64,000 nt of DNA from Paenibacillus nanensis. GTDB lineage: Bacteria > Bacillota > Bacilli > Paenibacillales > Paenibacillaceae. The DNA is taken from assembly GCF_003583765.1 (NCBI RefSeq), contig NZ_QXQA01000005.1, positions 248,001 through 312,000 on the forward strand. Reading direction: 5' to 3'. The notes beneath the pieces were generated by a model that was not told the origin of the DNA, did not search any database, and worked only from the letters and a program-made list of their open reading frames with translations. Both the position numbers and the translations under genes were made by a program. Below, piece after piece: positions 7,636 through 16,138 of the stretch (position 1 is its first letter; every line of letters starts with the position of its first letter).

Positions 7636-8016
7636 TTAACTTGTGGCGGGCGACCGGACATCGGAAATCCCTGCAGCGCGTATCGGCCGCTCCGGCAATA
7701 TCCGGTTAATAAAGGGCGTTTGATCGATCGCGGCGAGCTTCGTCCTGCCGGGTCCCCAGCCAAGCGTCGCCCGCCAGCTCCCGAGGACCCCTTCCTCCGC
7801 AAGGCGCCTTTCATCCACATCTACCTGCTCATCCGTATAAGGCGACACGTAAAGCGCGTCCACAGGACAATAGGCCTCGCATATGAAGCAGGTCTGACAG
7901 TCGCTTTGCCTCGCGATGACGGGCTCATGCTCCGTCCTGTCGAACACGTTCGTCGGACATACTTTTACGCACAGATTGCAGCCGATGCAGCGTTCGGCGC
8001 TAACCAATTCAATCAT
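7636..8016 (-). CDS. 2x[4Fe-4S] ferredoxin subunit, module B
   Basis: This 126-residue paralogue of the 3146-3493 protein keeps both CxxCxxCxxxCP motifs (Cys10-20 and Cys41-51 region) and the distinctive GSWRATLGWGPGRTKLA tail, then adds an extra dozen C-terminal residues. It follows the module B flavoprotein stop by 6 nt, so it is the last gene of an operon in the order lipoprotein, flavoprotein, ferredoxin. In module A the ferredoxin comes first, so gene order was rearranged after or during duplication. Predicted cytoplasmic electron-transfer subunit. Confidence 0.85.
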   Translation of the reverse strand: MIELVSAERCIGCNLCVKVCPTNVFDRTEHEPVIARQSDCQTCFICEAYCPVDALYVSPYTDEQVDVDERRLAEEGVLGSWRATLGWGPGRTKLAAIDQTPFINRILPERPIRAAGISDVRSPATS

Positions 8017-8022
8017 GACGCA

Positions 8023-9651
8023 TCAAGCCCCCTGTTCTGTTCCCTGATGGGATCCTGCCGCAACCCCAGCCAAAAAGGTGCGATCCGGTCTAACCTGTAT
8101 CGACTCGAAGCCCGATACGAGTATACGGTGATGCTGATTCGGATCCAGTTCCGTATACCCCGCCAGCACATGCAGCCCTTCGCCGCGCTTCTCTTTCCGC
8201 GCAAGCGCCGCCGTATACATCCATCTCGAGGTTGCAGCCATCGCGGCCGCTTCTCTAGCCCTAATTCGATCGTAGGCACTTTCCGGAGCCTGTTCGCTGA
8301 CGCCGGGCCAGTAGCTGTTCAGCTTATTCAGCGCGGCGGTCAAGCCTGCCTCGGACCGGAAGTAATTGATTGATAGCGGAAGCACCTGATCTTGAACCGC
8401 TTGAATCAATTCCTGCGTATCCGCCCGCGAGGTCGTCAAATTCGTCCGTCCGTCAGCGAGTCCGTACCGGCCCGCCGAACGGAGCTTCCGCTCAGGCGCT
8501 CCGGCACCCTGCCCCAGCGCATGTACCGCAGCGCCCTGGCCGGCCCAGGTTCCCGAACAGATCGCCCAAGAAGCGTTGAAGGCTCCTCCTCCCGATGCGG
8601 CTCCCGTCACGCGTTCCCTTGTCGCGGCGTCGCCGGCAGCATAGAGGCCGGGCACCGTCGTCTCGCAATAATCGCCGACGATGCGGAGGCCGCCCGTCCC
8701 GCGGACCGTCCCCTCGTACCTTAACGTCAGCGGGAAAGGCTGCGTGAACACATCGATGCCGGCGCGGTCATACGGAAGGAAAAATATCGCATGGGACGAG
8801 CGTAATATCGCTTGCTTCTCCGGCGTATCCGCCTTGTTCATAATGGCGTACACCGGCCCCTCGAGCAGCCGCTCGGCCAAAAAATCTCCGCTGCGGGAGC
8901 CGTGAAGCTCGTTCCCATCCTTATCGTAATACGTCGCCCAGCCGAGCAGCCGGGAGCGAGTATTGGAGCTGAAGGCAGGGGCAGGCGCGTATCTGCGCGT
9001 AAACTCCATCCCCGAAAGCTCGGCCCCTGCCTCCGCTCCCATGAGATAGCCGTCTCCGGTAAGCACGTTACAGCCTAACCCTTTACTCAGAAAAGCGCAG
9101 CCGCCGGTCGCGATCACGACCGCATTCGCCTTTACTTCCCAATCCCTGCCTTCTTGGCGAAGAACGCCCCGGGCTCCGCCTACGCCATGGTCATCGATAA
9201 GAAGCTCAAGCGCCGGAGCTTGATCCAGCACTTTGACGCCGGCTTTTTTGACAACCTTTCGCATAAGCGCCATGTACTCCGGTCCTTGCAGATGGTTACG
9301 CTGCGTAACACCGTTCTCGTCTTTCACGAACGGGTACCCCCATTGCTCGACAAGCTCGAGGTTCTCATACACCTGGTCCAGCACCCGGTGAATCCACCGT
9401 TCTTCCGACAAGAAGCCGCCTGATTGCATTCGCTGCTGCACGGCCTTCTCCCGCATTTCCTTATCCGGGGGAAGATAGAGCAGATTGGTTCCGCCTGGGG
9501 CGGTCGCACCGCTCGATCCCAAATAGCCCTTATCCACCAGCACAACCTTGGCGCCTTTTGATGCCGCGCTCCAAGCCGCCCATGCGCCGGCCGGCCCTCC
9601 TCCAATGACAAGCACATCCGCTGTCAGCTTCACATCCGTTTCCCCGCTCAT
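8023..9651 (-). CDS. FAD-dependent oxidoreductase, module B (fumarate/APS reductase-like)
   Basis: This 542-residue paralogue of the module A flavoprotein is similar over its whole length: VLVIGGGPAGAWAAW, SGATAPGGTNLLYLPPD, ATGGCAFLSKGLGCNVLTGDG, GAELSGMEF, GLYAAGDAATRERV. Module B keeps the more canonical GGGPAGA where module A has GGGPAAA. ATG 9651 is preceded by GGAGG at 7 nt. It lies 34 nt after the lipoprotein gene and 6 nt before the ferredoxin gene. Likely the catalytic subunit of a two-subunit cytoplasmic reductase; the substrate is unknown. Confidence 0.85.
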   Translation of the reverse strand: MSGETDVKLTADVLVIGGGPAGAWAAWSAASKGAKVVLVDKGYLGSSGATAPGGTNLLYLPPDKEMREKAVQQRMQSGGFLSEERWIHRVLDQVYENLELVEQWGYPFVKDENGVTQRNHLQGPEYMALMRKVVKKAGVKVLDQAPALELLIDDHGVGGARGVLRQEGRDWEVKANAVVIATGGCAFLSKGLGCNVLTGDGYLMGAEAGAELSGMEFTRRYAPAPAFSSNTRSRLLGWATYYDKDGNELHGSRSGDFLAERLLEGPVYAIMNKADTPEKQAILRSSHAIFFLPYDRAGIDVFTQPFPLTLRYEGTVRGTGGLRIVGDYCETTVPGLYAAGDAATRERVTGAASGGGAFNASWAICSGTWAGQGAAVHALGQGAGAPERKLRSAGRYGLADGRTNLTTSRADTQELIQAVQDQVLPLSINYFRSEAGLTAALNKLNSYWPGVSEQAPESAYDRIRAREAAAMAATSRWMYTAALARKEKRGEGLHVLAGYTELDPNQHHRILVSGFESIQVRPDRTFLAGVAAGSHQGTEQGA

Positions 9652-9685
9652 CCCTATGCCTCCGTCTCTCGATCGCGTTTTCGCG

Positions 9686-11017
9686 TTATTTGATTCCCGT
9701 TTTCTCCCATGCGTCTATAATCCGATTGCTCTCTTCCTCTGCCGCTCTGAGCGCGGAGTTCACATCTCTTCCGCCAAGCGCGATTTCCTCGGCCGCTTTC
9801 GTCAGCAATTCGCCAAGCTCATTATCGAGCGGGTGAGGCGGATTGTTCGGCTTCGCCGTCAGCTTAAACACATTTTCCACCTTCTTGCCCTTCAGCACCT
9901 CGATATCCGCGCCGAACTCCTTCTCCAGCTCCGGATTGATAATGGACGGCACACGCCCGTTCCTCGAGACTAGCCGCTGCGTCTCATCCGATAAAATAAG
10001 GGCCAGCACGAGAAAGGCGTCATCCGCATGCTTGCTCTGATTCGACAGGATCAAGGAGTGAATGCTTCCTCCGACTTCGTTGTTTCCAAAATGAGGAGCA
10101 GGCGCGATATCCCAGTCCAGCTCTATCCCCTGCTGCCGCAGCTCCTCCAGCGGACCGACCATATTCGCAAGGAACGAAGGCCTGATCGCCAGCCTGCGTT
10201 CTTCCATAAACGTCACCCGGTCATAAACGATTTGATTGTCCGGACCGATAAAGCCGGGTAGCTCGTATTGCTCCTTCAGTAAGCCGTACAATTCGGACCA
10301 GCCGGGGTCCGCCAAGGAGGAACGGCCCGTCGCCGGATCCACATTGCCCAGATTCAAGCTGCGGACGAGATTGCCGGGCCCTCCGAGATCGATGCCCAAA
10401 TACTGCACGCCGTTATCTTGAACCGTCAGCTTCCGTCCAAGCTCCAGCCATTCCCTCCAAGTCTTCGGTTCGTCTGAAGGATAGGGCACACCGAACTTAT
10501 CGAAAATTTCCTTATTGTAATACGTAATCAATAAATTGAATGACAGCGGGATCGCAATCACTTTCCCTTCGGGCGTATAGCTCTTGATCGATTCCAATAT
10601 GGCCGGTTTGATGCGGCTTGTATCAACCTTGTGCTTCTCAATCAGCTCATCCAGCTCCTGGACAATGCCGATATCCAGAAACCGATAGTACGCAGGCCCG
10701 CTGCTTGTATAGATAATATCCGGGATTTCCCCAGTCGCAACCAGGTCTTCAGGCGTCGTGTCCGCATCCGTCTTAATCCGCTCAAGGGTAATATGCGGAT
10801 ATTTCGCCTTGGTCGGTTCCACGATCAGCTTATTAAATTCCGTATCCGTAATCGTGTTGCCGTAGTTCCAGAACTTCAGCGTGACGGGCTCCCTCTCCTC
10901 TTCCTTCTGTTCCGCCTGGTTCGCCTGCTTCGTGTCTGCCGGCCCGCCGCAAGCGCCCAGCACCCCAAATCCGATAGCCGCCGCAAGCAATAAACCGATC
11001 CCCCTCTTTTTCCTCAC
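9686..11017 (-). CDS. Sugar-type ABC substrate-binding lipoprotein, module B
   Basis: The 443-residue lipoprotein has a basic start (RKKRG), a hydrophobic stretch, and a lipobox ending VLGAC, then an acidic/Gln-rich linker. The body matches the module A protein (TDTEFNKLIVEPTKAKYPHI, NKEIFDKFGVPYP, RNGRVPSIINPELEKEFG). The start is a GTG at 11017, because GAAGGAGG precedes it by 8 nt; an upstream TTG at 11038 lies before this RBS. First gene of module B, with its own promoter and terminator-containing leader. No transporter permease lies nearby, so it either borrows one or acts as a sensor or scavenger. Confidence 0.8.
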   Translation of the reverse strand: MRKKRGIGLLLAAAIGFGVLGACGGPADTKQANQAEQKEEEREPVTLKFWNYGNTITDTEFNKLIVEPTKAKYPHITLERIKTDADTTPEDLVATGEIPDIIYTSSGPAYYRFLDIGIVQELDELIEKHKVDTSRIKPAILESIKSYTPEGKVIAIPLSFNLLITYYNKEIFDKFGVPYPSDEPKTWREWLELGRKLTVQDNGVQYLGIDLGGPGNLVRSLNLGNVDPATGRSSLADPGWSELYGLLKEQYELPGFIGPDNQIVYDRVTFMEERRLAIRPSFLANMVGPLEELRQQGIELDWDIAPAPHFGNNEVGGSIHSLILSNQSKHADDAFLVLALILSDETQRLVSRNGRVPSIINPELEKEFGADIEVLKGKKVENVFKLTAKPNNPPHPLDNELGELLTKAAEEIALGGRDVNSALRAAEEESNRIIDAWEKTGIK

Positions 11018-11052
11018 GTTCGTTCCCTCCTTCTCCAATAGCTGCTATTGAT

Positions 11053-11140
11053 AAAAAAAAGATGCATGTTCTCTCGTCTCATGCAGCGCGCAAACACGCG
11101 GCTCCATAAGAAAAGAGAACATACATCTCCATTGGAATGG
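11053..11140 (-). promoter_or_regulatory. Module B leader: small hairpin joined to a long intrinsic terminator
   Basis: On the minus strand CCATT-CC-AATGG (11140-11129) is joined directly to AGATG, which begins a 15-bp stem (11128-11114 with 11074-11060, one G-U) holding a second 7-bp stem, followed by eight T residues (11060-11053). It lies after the promoter and before the lipoprotein RBS, so it should attenuate the operon. The architecture repeats that of the cysK and module A leaders. Confidence 0.7.
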
Positions 11141-11198
11141 TCAATGCCATTTATAAATTCCTATAATACCAAGCGACTTAGTGTGATTTCTTGCCCTA

Positions 11199-11227
11199 AT
11201 ATTAGCACTGACTTTTTAAGGTGTCAA
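11199..11227 (-). promoter_or_regulatory. Promoter of module B
   Basis: TTGACA (11227-11222), 17 bp, TAATAT (11204-11199). The leader to the GTG start is about 175 nt. A box reading CTTGG.ATTATAGGAATTTA follows some 26 nt downstream; cysK has CTTGGATTAATAGGCATTA at the same relative place. Confidence 0.8.
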
Positions 11228-11264
11228 CAACCTATTTTTCTTCCGTCCAGCGTCAATTAATCGC

Positions 11265-11310
11265 GAAAAAACCGCGCGGCCGGATCCAGAACGGATTCCA
11301 TTCGCGCGGT
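11265..11310 (-). terminator. Terminator after the ABC exporter operon
   Basis: ACCGCGCG/CGCGCGGT stem (11310-11303 with 11278-11271) followed by TTTTTT on the minus strand. Confidence 0.8.
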
Positions 11311-11324
11311 CATTTATTTGAAAT

Positions 11325-13220
11325 CTATACTGCCTGAACTTCGGTTTCTTCCGAAAACTGGCTGTTATACAGCTCCGCATAGAAGCCGCCCTTTGCCAGC
11401 AGCTCCTCGTGGGTGCCCTGCTCAATGACAGAGCCCTTATTCATGACCAGGATCAGATCAGCGTCCCGGATCGTCGACAGTCTGTGGGCGATAACGAAGC
11501 TGGTCCGTCCGGTCATCAAATTGTTCATCGCCTGCTGAATTTGAACCTCCGTCCGCGTGTCGACGCTGCTTGTCGCTTCGTCCAGAATGAGAATGGCCGG
11601 GTCGGCCAATATCGCGCGGGCGATCGTAAGCAGCTGCTTCTGGCCTTGCGAAATATTCGAGGCTTCTTCATTCAGCACGGTGTCGTAGCCTTCAGGCAGC
11701 GTGCGGATAAAATGGTCCGCATGAGCGGCGACGGCCGCGCTCACCACCTCCGCTTCGGTTGCGCCGGCGCGTCCATAAGCGATATTGTCGCGGATCGTGC
11801 CGTTGAACAGCCAAGTATCCTGCAGCACCATGCCGAACAAGCTGCGAAGCTTCCCGCGTTCCAACTCGCGGATATCGCGGCCGTCAATCGTGATCGCTCC
11901 GCCGTTCACCTCATAGAAGCGCATAAGCAGATTGACAAGCGTCGTTTTGCCCGCTCCCGTAGGACCTACGATAGCGACCGTTTGGCCGCTCTTCACCTCG
12001 ATATTCATATCTTCGATAAGCGGCGCGTCTTCTTTATAGCCGAAACGGACATTGCGGAACTCCACGTCCCCGCGCACAGCAGACTGCTTCAAGCTTCCGG
12101 CGGCTTCAGGCGATTCTTCCTCTTCGTCAAGCAGCTCGAATACGCGCTCCGCAGACGCGATAGTCGATTGAATGATGTTGGCGATATTCGCCGTTTGCGT
12201 AATCGGCATCGTAAATTGCCGCGCATATTGGATGAAGGCGAGAATATCGCCGACGGAGATGGATTGCCTTGTAACCAGCACCCCGCCGACTACGCAGATG
12301 GCGACATAGCCAATATTTCCGATCAAGCTCATAAGCGGCATGATGATCCCGGAAATGAATTGGGCTTTCCAGCTGGAGGCGTACAGCCTGCCGTTAATTT
12401 CCTCGAAACGATCGATCGACTGGCGCTCGCGGCCGAACGCCTTCACGACCGTGTGTCCGGTATACATCTCCTCGACATGGCCGTTAAGCAGTCCAAGCTC
12501 GGTCTGCTGGCTTTTGAAATACAGCTGCGATCGCTTTGCAACCGCTGCGATTACGATAAAGCTAAGCGGGAGCGTCAGCACCAAAATGAGCGTCAGCAGC
12601 GGGCTGATCGTCAGCATCATGACGATCACGCCAATTAGCGTAACGACGGAAGTTATAATTTGCGTCAAGCTCTGCTGGAGCGTATTGCTAATATTGTCGA
12701 CGTCATTGACGACCCGGCTCAAAATATCGCCGTTCGAACGGGCGTCGAAAAACTTGAGCGGCAGCTTGCCGAGCTTCTCGTTCACTTCGTTCCGCAGGCG
12801 GTAGACCACCTTCTGCGCAACGCCCGCCATCAAATATTGCTGGAAAAAGCCGAACAGCGAGCTGATGACATATAATCCCGCAAGCAGAGCCAATATAGAA
12901 GCTATCGCGCGGAAATCGACTGCCGCTTCCGCGCCTTCAAGCCTTGCCATAATCGGTTCGACCAGCTTATCCGTCGCTCTCCCCAAAATTTTCGGAGTAA
13001 AGATGGAAAACACCGTGCTTAAAATCGCCGCAACAAATACTGCGATCAAATGAAGCCGGAACGGCTTCAAATAACCGGCAAGCCGCTTGAAGGACGACTT
13101 GAAATTTTTCGCCTTCTGCCCCGGCATGCCCATCATGCCCGGTCCCGGCCCGAAGCCCATCGGCCTCCCGCCTGGAGGACCGCTGCGCTGACCGTCCTTT
13201 CTTCCTGCTTCGCGGCTCAT
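11325..13220 (-). CDS. ABC exporter half-transporter (BmrD/YfiC-like subunit)
   Basis: The 631-residue protein has a Gly/Pro/Met-rich N-terminal extension, six membrane helices (about residues 50-340) and one nucleotide-binding domain. That domain has Walker A GPTGAGKTT, signature NISQGQKQ, Walker B ILILDEATSSVD with the catalytic Glu, and H-loop IAHRLST. The signature Gly/Gln change (SQGQ where SGGQ is usual) marks the partner of a degenerate site. It overlaps the upstream subunit gene by 4 nt, so the two form a heterodimeric exporter like BmrC/BmrD or TM287/288, exporting drugs or lipids. Substrate unknown. Confidence 0.9.
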   Translation of the reverse strand: MSREAGRKDGQRSGPPGGRPMGFGPGPGMMGMPGQKAKNFKSSFKRLAGYLKPFRLHLIAVFVAAILSTVFSIFTPKILGRATDKLVEPIMARLEGAEAAVDFRAIASILALLAGLYVISSLFGFFQQYLMAGVAQKVVYRLRNEVNEKLGKLPLKFFDARSNGDILSRVVNDVDNISNTLQQSLTQIITSVVTLIGVIVMMLTISPLLTLILVLTLPLSFIVIAAVAKRSQLYFKSQQTELGLLNGHVEEMYTGHTVVKAFGRERQSIDRFEEINGRLYASSWKAQFISGIIMPLMSLIGNIGYVAICVVGGVLVTRQSISVGDILAFIQYARQFTMPITQTANIANIIQSTIASAERVFELLDEEEESPEAAGSLKQSAVRGDVEFRNVRFGYKEDAPLIEDMNIEVKSGQTVAIVGPTGAGKTTLVNLLMRFYEVNGGAITIDGRDIRELERGKLRSLFGMVLQDTWLFNGTIRDNIAYGRAGATEAEVVSAAVAAHADHFIRTLPEGYDTVLNEEASNISQGQKQLLTIARAILADPAILILDEATSSVDTRTEVQIQQAMNNLMTGRTSFVIAHRLSTIRDADLILVMNKGSVIEQGTHEELLAKGGFYAELYNSQFSEETEVQAV

Positions 13221-14953
13221 GCAATCTCCTCCTCCGACAGCTGGGAGGCAACGATTTCACGGTAAACGCCGCAGCCTTCCATCAGCTCCTTATGGTTGCC
13301 GATTCCGGCAATTTGTCCTTCATCCAGCACAATGATGCGGTCGGCATCCATTACGGTGCTTACGCGCTGCGCGACTATAATGACGGTTGCGTCTGTTGTT
13401 TCTCCCTTTAACGCCGCTCTCAGCTTCGCGTCGGTTTTGTAATCCAGCGCGGAGAAGCTGTCATCGAACAAATACAGCTTCGGCCTGCGCACGAGCGCTC
13501 TGGCAATGGACAGACGCTGCTTCTGCCCGCCGGATAAATTGGCTCCGCCCTGGTCCAGCTTGGAATCGAAGCCTTCCGGCATCGCCGTAATAAAATCGAG
13601 CGCCTGGGCAGTCTCCGCCGCCTTGCGCACTTCATCGTCCGAGGCATCCTCTTTGCCGTAACGGATATTGTCCGCGATCGTCCCCGTAAAGAGCACCGAC
13701 TTCTGCGGGACAAGAGAAATGCTGCCGCGGAGTTCCTCCTGCGGCCACTCTCTCACATCCTTGCCGTCGATCCGCACCGATCCGCCGGCCGCGTCGAAAA
13801 ACCGCGGTATCATATGAAGCAGCGTCGTTTTGCCCGAACCCGTTCCGCCAATAATCGCCGTAACTTCGCCCGGATTCGCCCGGAAGCTGATCCCGGATAA
13901 CGCGGGACGTTCGGCGCCCGGATAATTGAACGACACCCCGTCGAACTCAAGCACGCCTTCGGCCGGACGGCTTCCTGTTTGCATGCCGCCAGCGGCATCA
14001 TCCGAAATGGCAGGATGCTTCTCCAATACTTCGTTGATCCGGCTTGCGGACACCGAAGCGCGGGGAACCATCACGAACATCATCGAGAACATAAGCAGAG
14101 AGAACATGATCTGCATCGCATATTGGATAAACGCCATAAGATCGCCGACATTCATGGCTCCGTCATCAATGCGGTGAGCGCCGAACCAAACGATGGCAAT
14201 GGTCGACAAATTCATAATGAGCATCATCAGCGGCATCATAACCGCCATGATCTGATTGATTTTTACCGCTGTCTCCATTAAGTCGCGATTCGATTGCTCG
14301 AATCTTTTCACTTCGTGCTCCGTCCGGTTAAAGGAACGGATAACCCGAATGCCGGTCAATCCTTCGCGCAGCACGAGGTTCAGCCTGTCGAGCTTTTTCT
14401 GGATCGCCTTGAAATACGGCATGCCTTTTGAAGTAATAAGCCAGATCGCGCCGGCGAGGACGGGCAGCGCCACAAGGAGCACAAGCGTCAGCTCCGCATC
14501 CTTATAAAGCGCCATAATAATACCGCCGATACACATCATTGGCGCCATTACCATCAGTCGCAGCATCATCATCAGCACCTGCTGCACTTGGTTGATGTCG
14601 TTTGTCGTTCTTGTGATGAGCGACGCGGTACCGATCTCCCCGAATTCCTGCAGAGAGAATCGTTCGACATGGGCGAACACCTTGCCTCTGACGATGCGTC
14701 CGAAAGAGGAAGATATACGGGAGGCATAGAAGCTGGCCCCCACCGCAACCCCCGTTCCAAGCAGCGTAATGCCGAGCATCAAAGCTCCCATCCGCCAAAT
14801 GTAGGCCGTATCCCCTAGCTGAACGCCATTGTTCACAATGTCCGCCATGAGTGTAGGCAAATACAGCTCCGCAAGCGCCTGCAGCAGAATTAGAATCATA
14901 ACAAGTGCGATTAAAGCGCGGTAAGGCCGCAGAAACCGGAACAACTTCCACAT
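13217..14953 (-). CDS. ABC exporter half-transporter (BmrC/YfiB-like subunit, degenerate site)
   Basis: The 578-residue protein begins directly with the membrane domain and ends with an ATPase domain: Walker A GGTGSGKTT, a normal LSGGQKQ signature, Walker B LYLFDDSFSALD and switch VAQRVST. The catalytic Glu after Walker B is Asp and the switch His is Gln, so the site it forms with the partner's odd signature should be inactive. That is the known asymmetry of heterodimeric exporters. A TATAAT -10 element is at 15014-15009 on the minus strand. First gene of a two-gene operon. Confidence 0.9.
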   Translation of the reverse strand: MWKLFRFLRPYRALIALVMILILLQALAELYLPTLMADIVNNGVQLGDTAYIWRMGALMLGITLLGTGVAVGASFYASRISSSFGRIVRGKVFAHVERFSLQEFGEIGTASLITRTTNDINQVQQVLMMMLRLMVMAPMMCIGGIIMALYKDAELTLVLLVALPVLAGAIWLITSKGMPYFKAIQKKLDRLNLVLREGLTGIRVIRSFNRTEHEVKRFEQSNRDLMETAVKINQIMAVMMPLMMLIMNLSTIAIVWFGAHRIDDGAMNVGDLMAFIQYAMQIMFSLLMFSMMFVMVPRASVSASRINEVLEKHPAISDDAAGGMQTGSRPAEGVLEFDGVSFNYPGAERPALSGISFRANPGEVTAIIGGTGSGKTTLLHMIPRFFDAAGGSVRIDGKDVREWPQEELRGSISLVPQKSVLFTGTIADNIRYGKEDASDDEVRKAAETAQALDFITAMPEGFDSKLDQGGANLSGGQKQRLSIARALVRRPKLYLFDDSFSALDYKTDAKLRAALKGETTDATVIIVAQRVSTVMDADRIIVLDEGQIAGIGNHKELMEGCGVYREIVASQLSEEEIA

Positions 14954-15050
14954 CGCTTCGCTTCATCCCCCTCTGTAATACTTTAGTCCTTAACATTTCA
15001 ATAGTTTAATTATAACGAAAATGATACCGGATACAAATCTTCCTGAAACG

Positions 15051-15093
15051 CAAAAGGGCTGCCGGCATCCTCGCGGAATAACCGGCAGCCCTT
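15051..15093 (-). terminator. Terminator after the siderophore permease operon
   Basis: A 12-bp stem AAGGGCTGCCGG/CCGGCAGCCCTT followed by TTTTG on the minus strand, just after the stop at 15110. Confidence 0.75.
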
Positions 15094-15109
15094 AAAGAAT
15101 GATGGTCTG

Positions 15110-16138
15110 CTATCGATTGCGGTTGCGATACAGCTGATACAGGAAAAACGGCGCGCCGATCGCCGCGGTGAAGACGCCCGCCGGCACATCGCGCGGCAGG
15201 AAGGCCGTGCGCGCCACCAAATCGGCTAGAAGCAGCAGGATCGCTCCAAGCAGCGCGCTGACCGGCAGCACTTTCCCGAAGGCCGGCCCCACCAGCTTGC
15301 GCGCCATATGAGGCGCGATTAACCCGATGAAAGCAATCGCGCCCCCGATTGAGATGGCCGCGCCGGCAAGCGCTACGCTAAGCCCGATCAGCAGCAGCCG
15401 CTGAAGCTGAACGCGCGCGCCGACGCTGCTGGCTATCTCGTCTCCCAGTGCTTGGATGTCGACGCTTCGCGATTGCAGCCAAGCGATTGGCAGCAGCACC
15501 GCCACCCATGGCAGCAGCGTCAGCACATCCTTGTCCCATGACATGCCGTAGATGGTTCCCGTCATGAAGGTCAAGGAACGGTCCGCAAGCTGCAGCGGGC
15601 CGGAAATGATCAGCATATAGGAGACCGACTTTACAGCGGCCGATATCCCGATTCCGATCAGCACGAGGCGGAGAGGCGAAACGCCTCCTTTCCAGGCAAA
15701 TACGTACAGCAGCCCCGATATAACAAATGCGCCTATAATCGCAAACACAGGCATCCAATGGATGGAAACGGTGCCCGTAAAAATAAAAATAAACAATACC
15801 GCCCCGAGCGATGCCCCTTCCGTTATCCCGATGACGTCCGGCGACGCAAGCGGATTGCGGATCACCCCTTGCAGGATCGCCCCCGCCACGGCCAGCGCCG
15901 CTCCAATCAACACCGCGGCCGCGATGCGGGGAAGTCTCAGCTTAAGAATCACAACCTCCTCGGCCCGCGGCACATGACCGACGATCTCTTTCAAGAATGG
16001 AACTTGGCCCAGGATAGCTTTCACGACATGCAGCGGCGAGATAAACTGGGCGCCCGCCCCCGTACTGACGACAATTGCCGCTGCGCATATCGCTAACAGG
16101 ATGAAGGATACTTGAACGGCTCTGCGGTTATTCCTCAT
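15110..16138 (-). CDS. FecCD-family iron-siderophore ABC permease, second subunit
   Basis: The 342-residue integral membrane protein has the FecCD pattern: LRLPRIAAAVLIGAALAVAGAILQGVIRNPLASPDVIG near the N-terminus, and a C-terminal GLIAPHMARKLVG coupling loop followed by helices and VPAGVFTAAIGAPFFLYQL. It overlaps the first permease by 4 nt. The two should form the channel for a ferric siderophore fed by the divergently encoded lipoprotein. No ATPase gene is present here, so a FecE-like ATPase elsewhere must serve it. Confidence 0.9.
   Translation of the reverse strand: MRNNRRAVQVSFILLAICAAAIVVSTGAGAQFISPLHVVKAILGQVPFLKEIVGHVPRAEEVVILKLRLPRIAAAVLIGAALAVAGAILQGVIRNPLASPDVIGITEGASLGAVLFIFIFTGTVSIHWMPVFAIIGAFVISGLLYVFAWKGGVSPLRLVLIGIGISAAVKSVSYMLIISGPLQLADRSLTFMTGTIYGMSWDKDVLTLLPWVAVLLPIAWLQSRSVDIQALGDEIASSVGARVQLQRLLLIGLSVALAGAAISIGGAIAFIGLIAPHMARKLVGPAFGKVLPVSALLGAILLLLADLVARTAFLPRDVPAGVFTAAIGAPFFLYQLYRNRNR

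Noticed and set aside
13217..14953. Damaged ABC ATPase (Asp for the Walker B Glu, Gln for the switch His)
   Set aside because: These changes are the normal degenerate site of heterodimeric exporters, and the partner has the matching altered signature; this is not decay.
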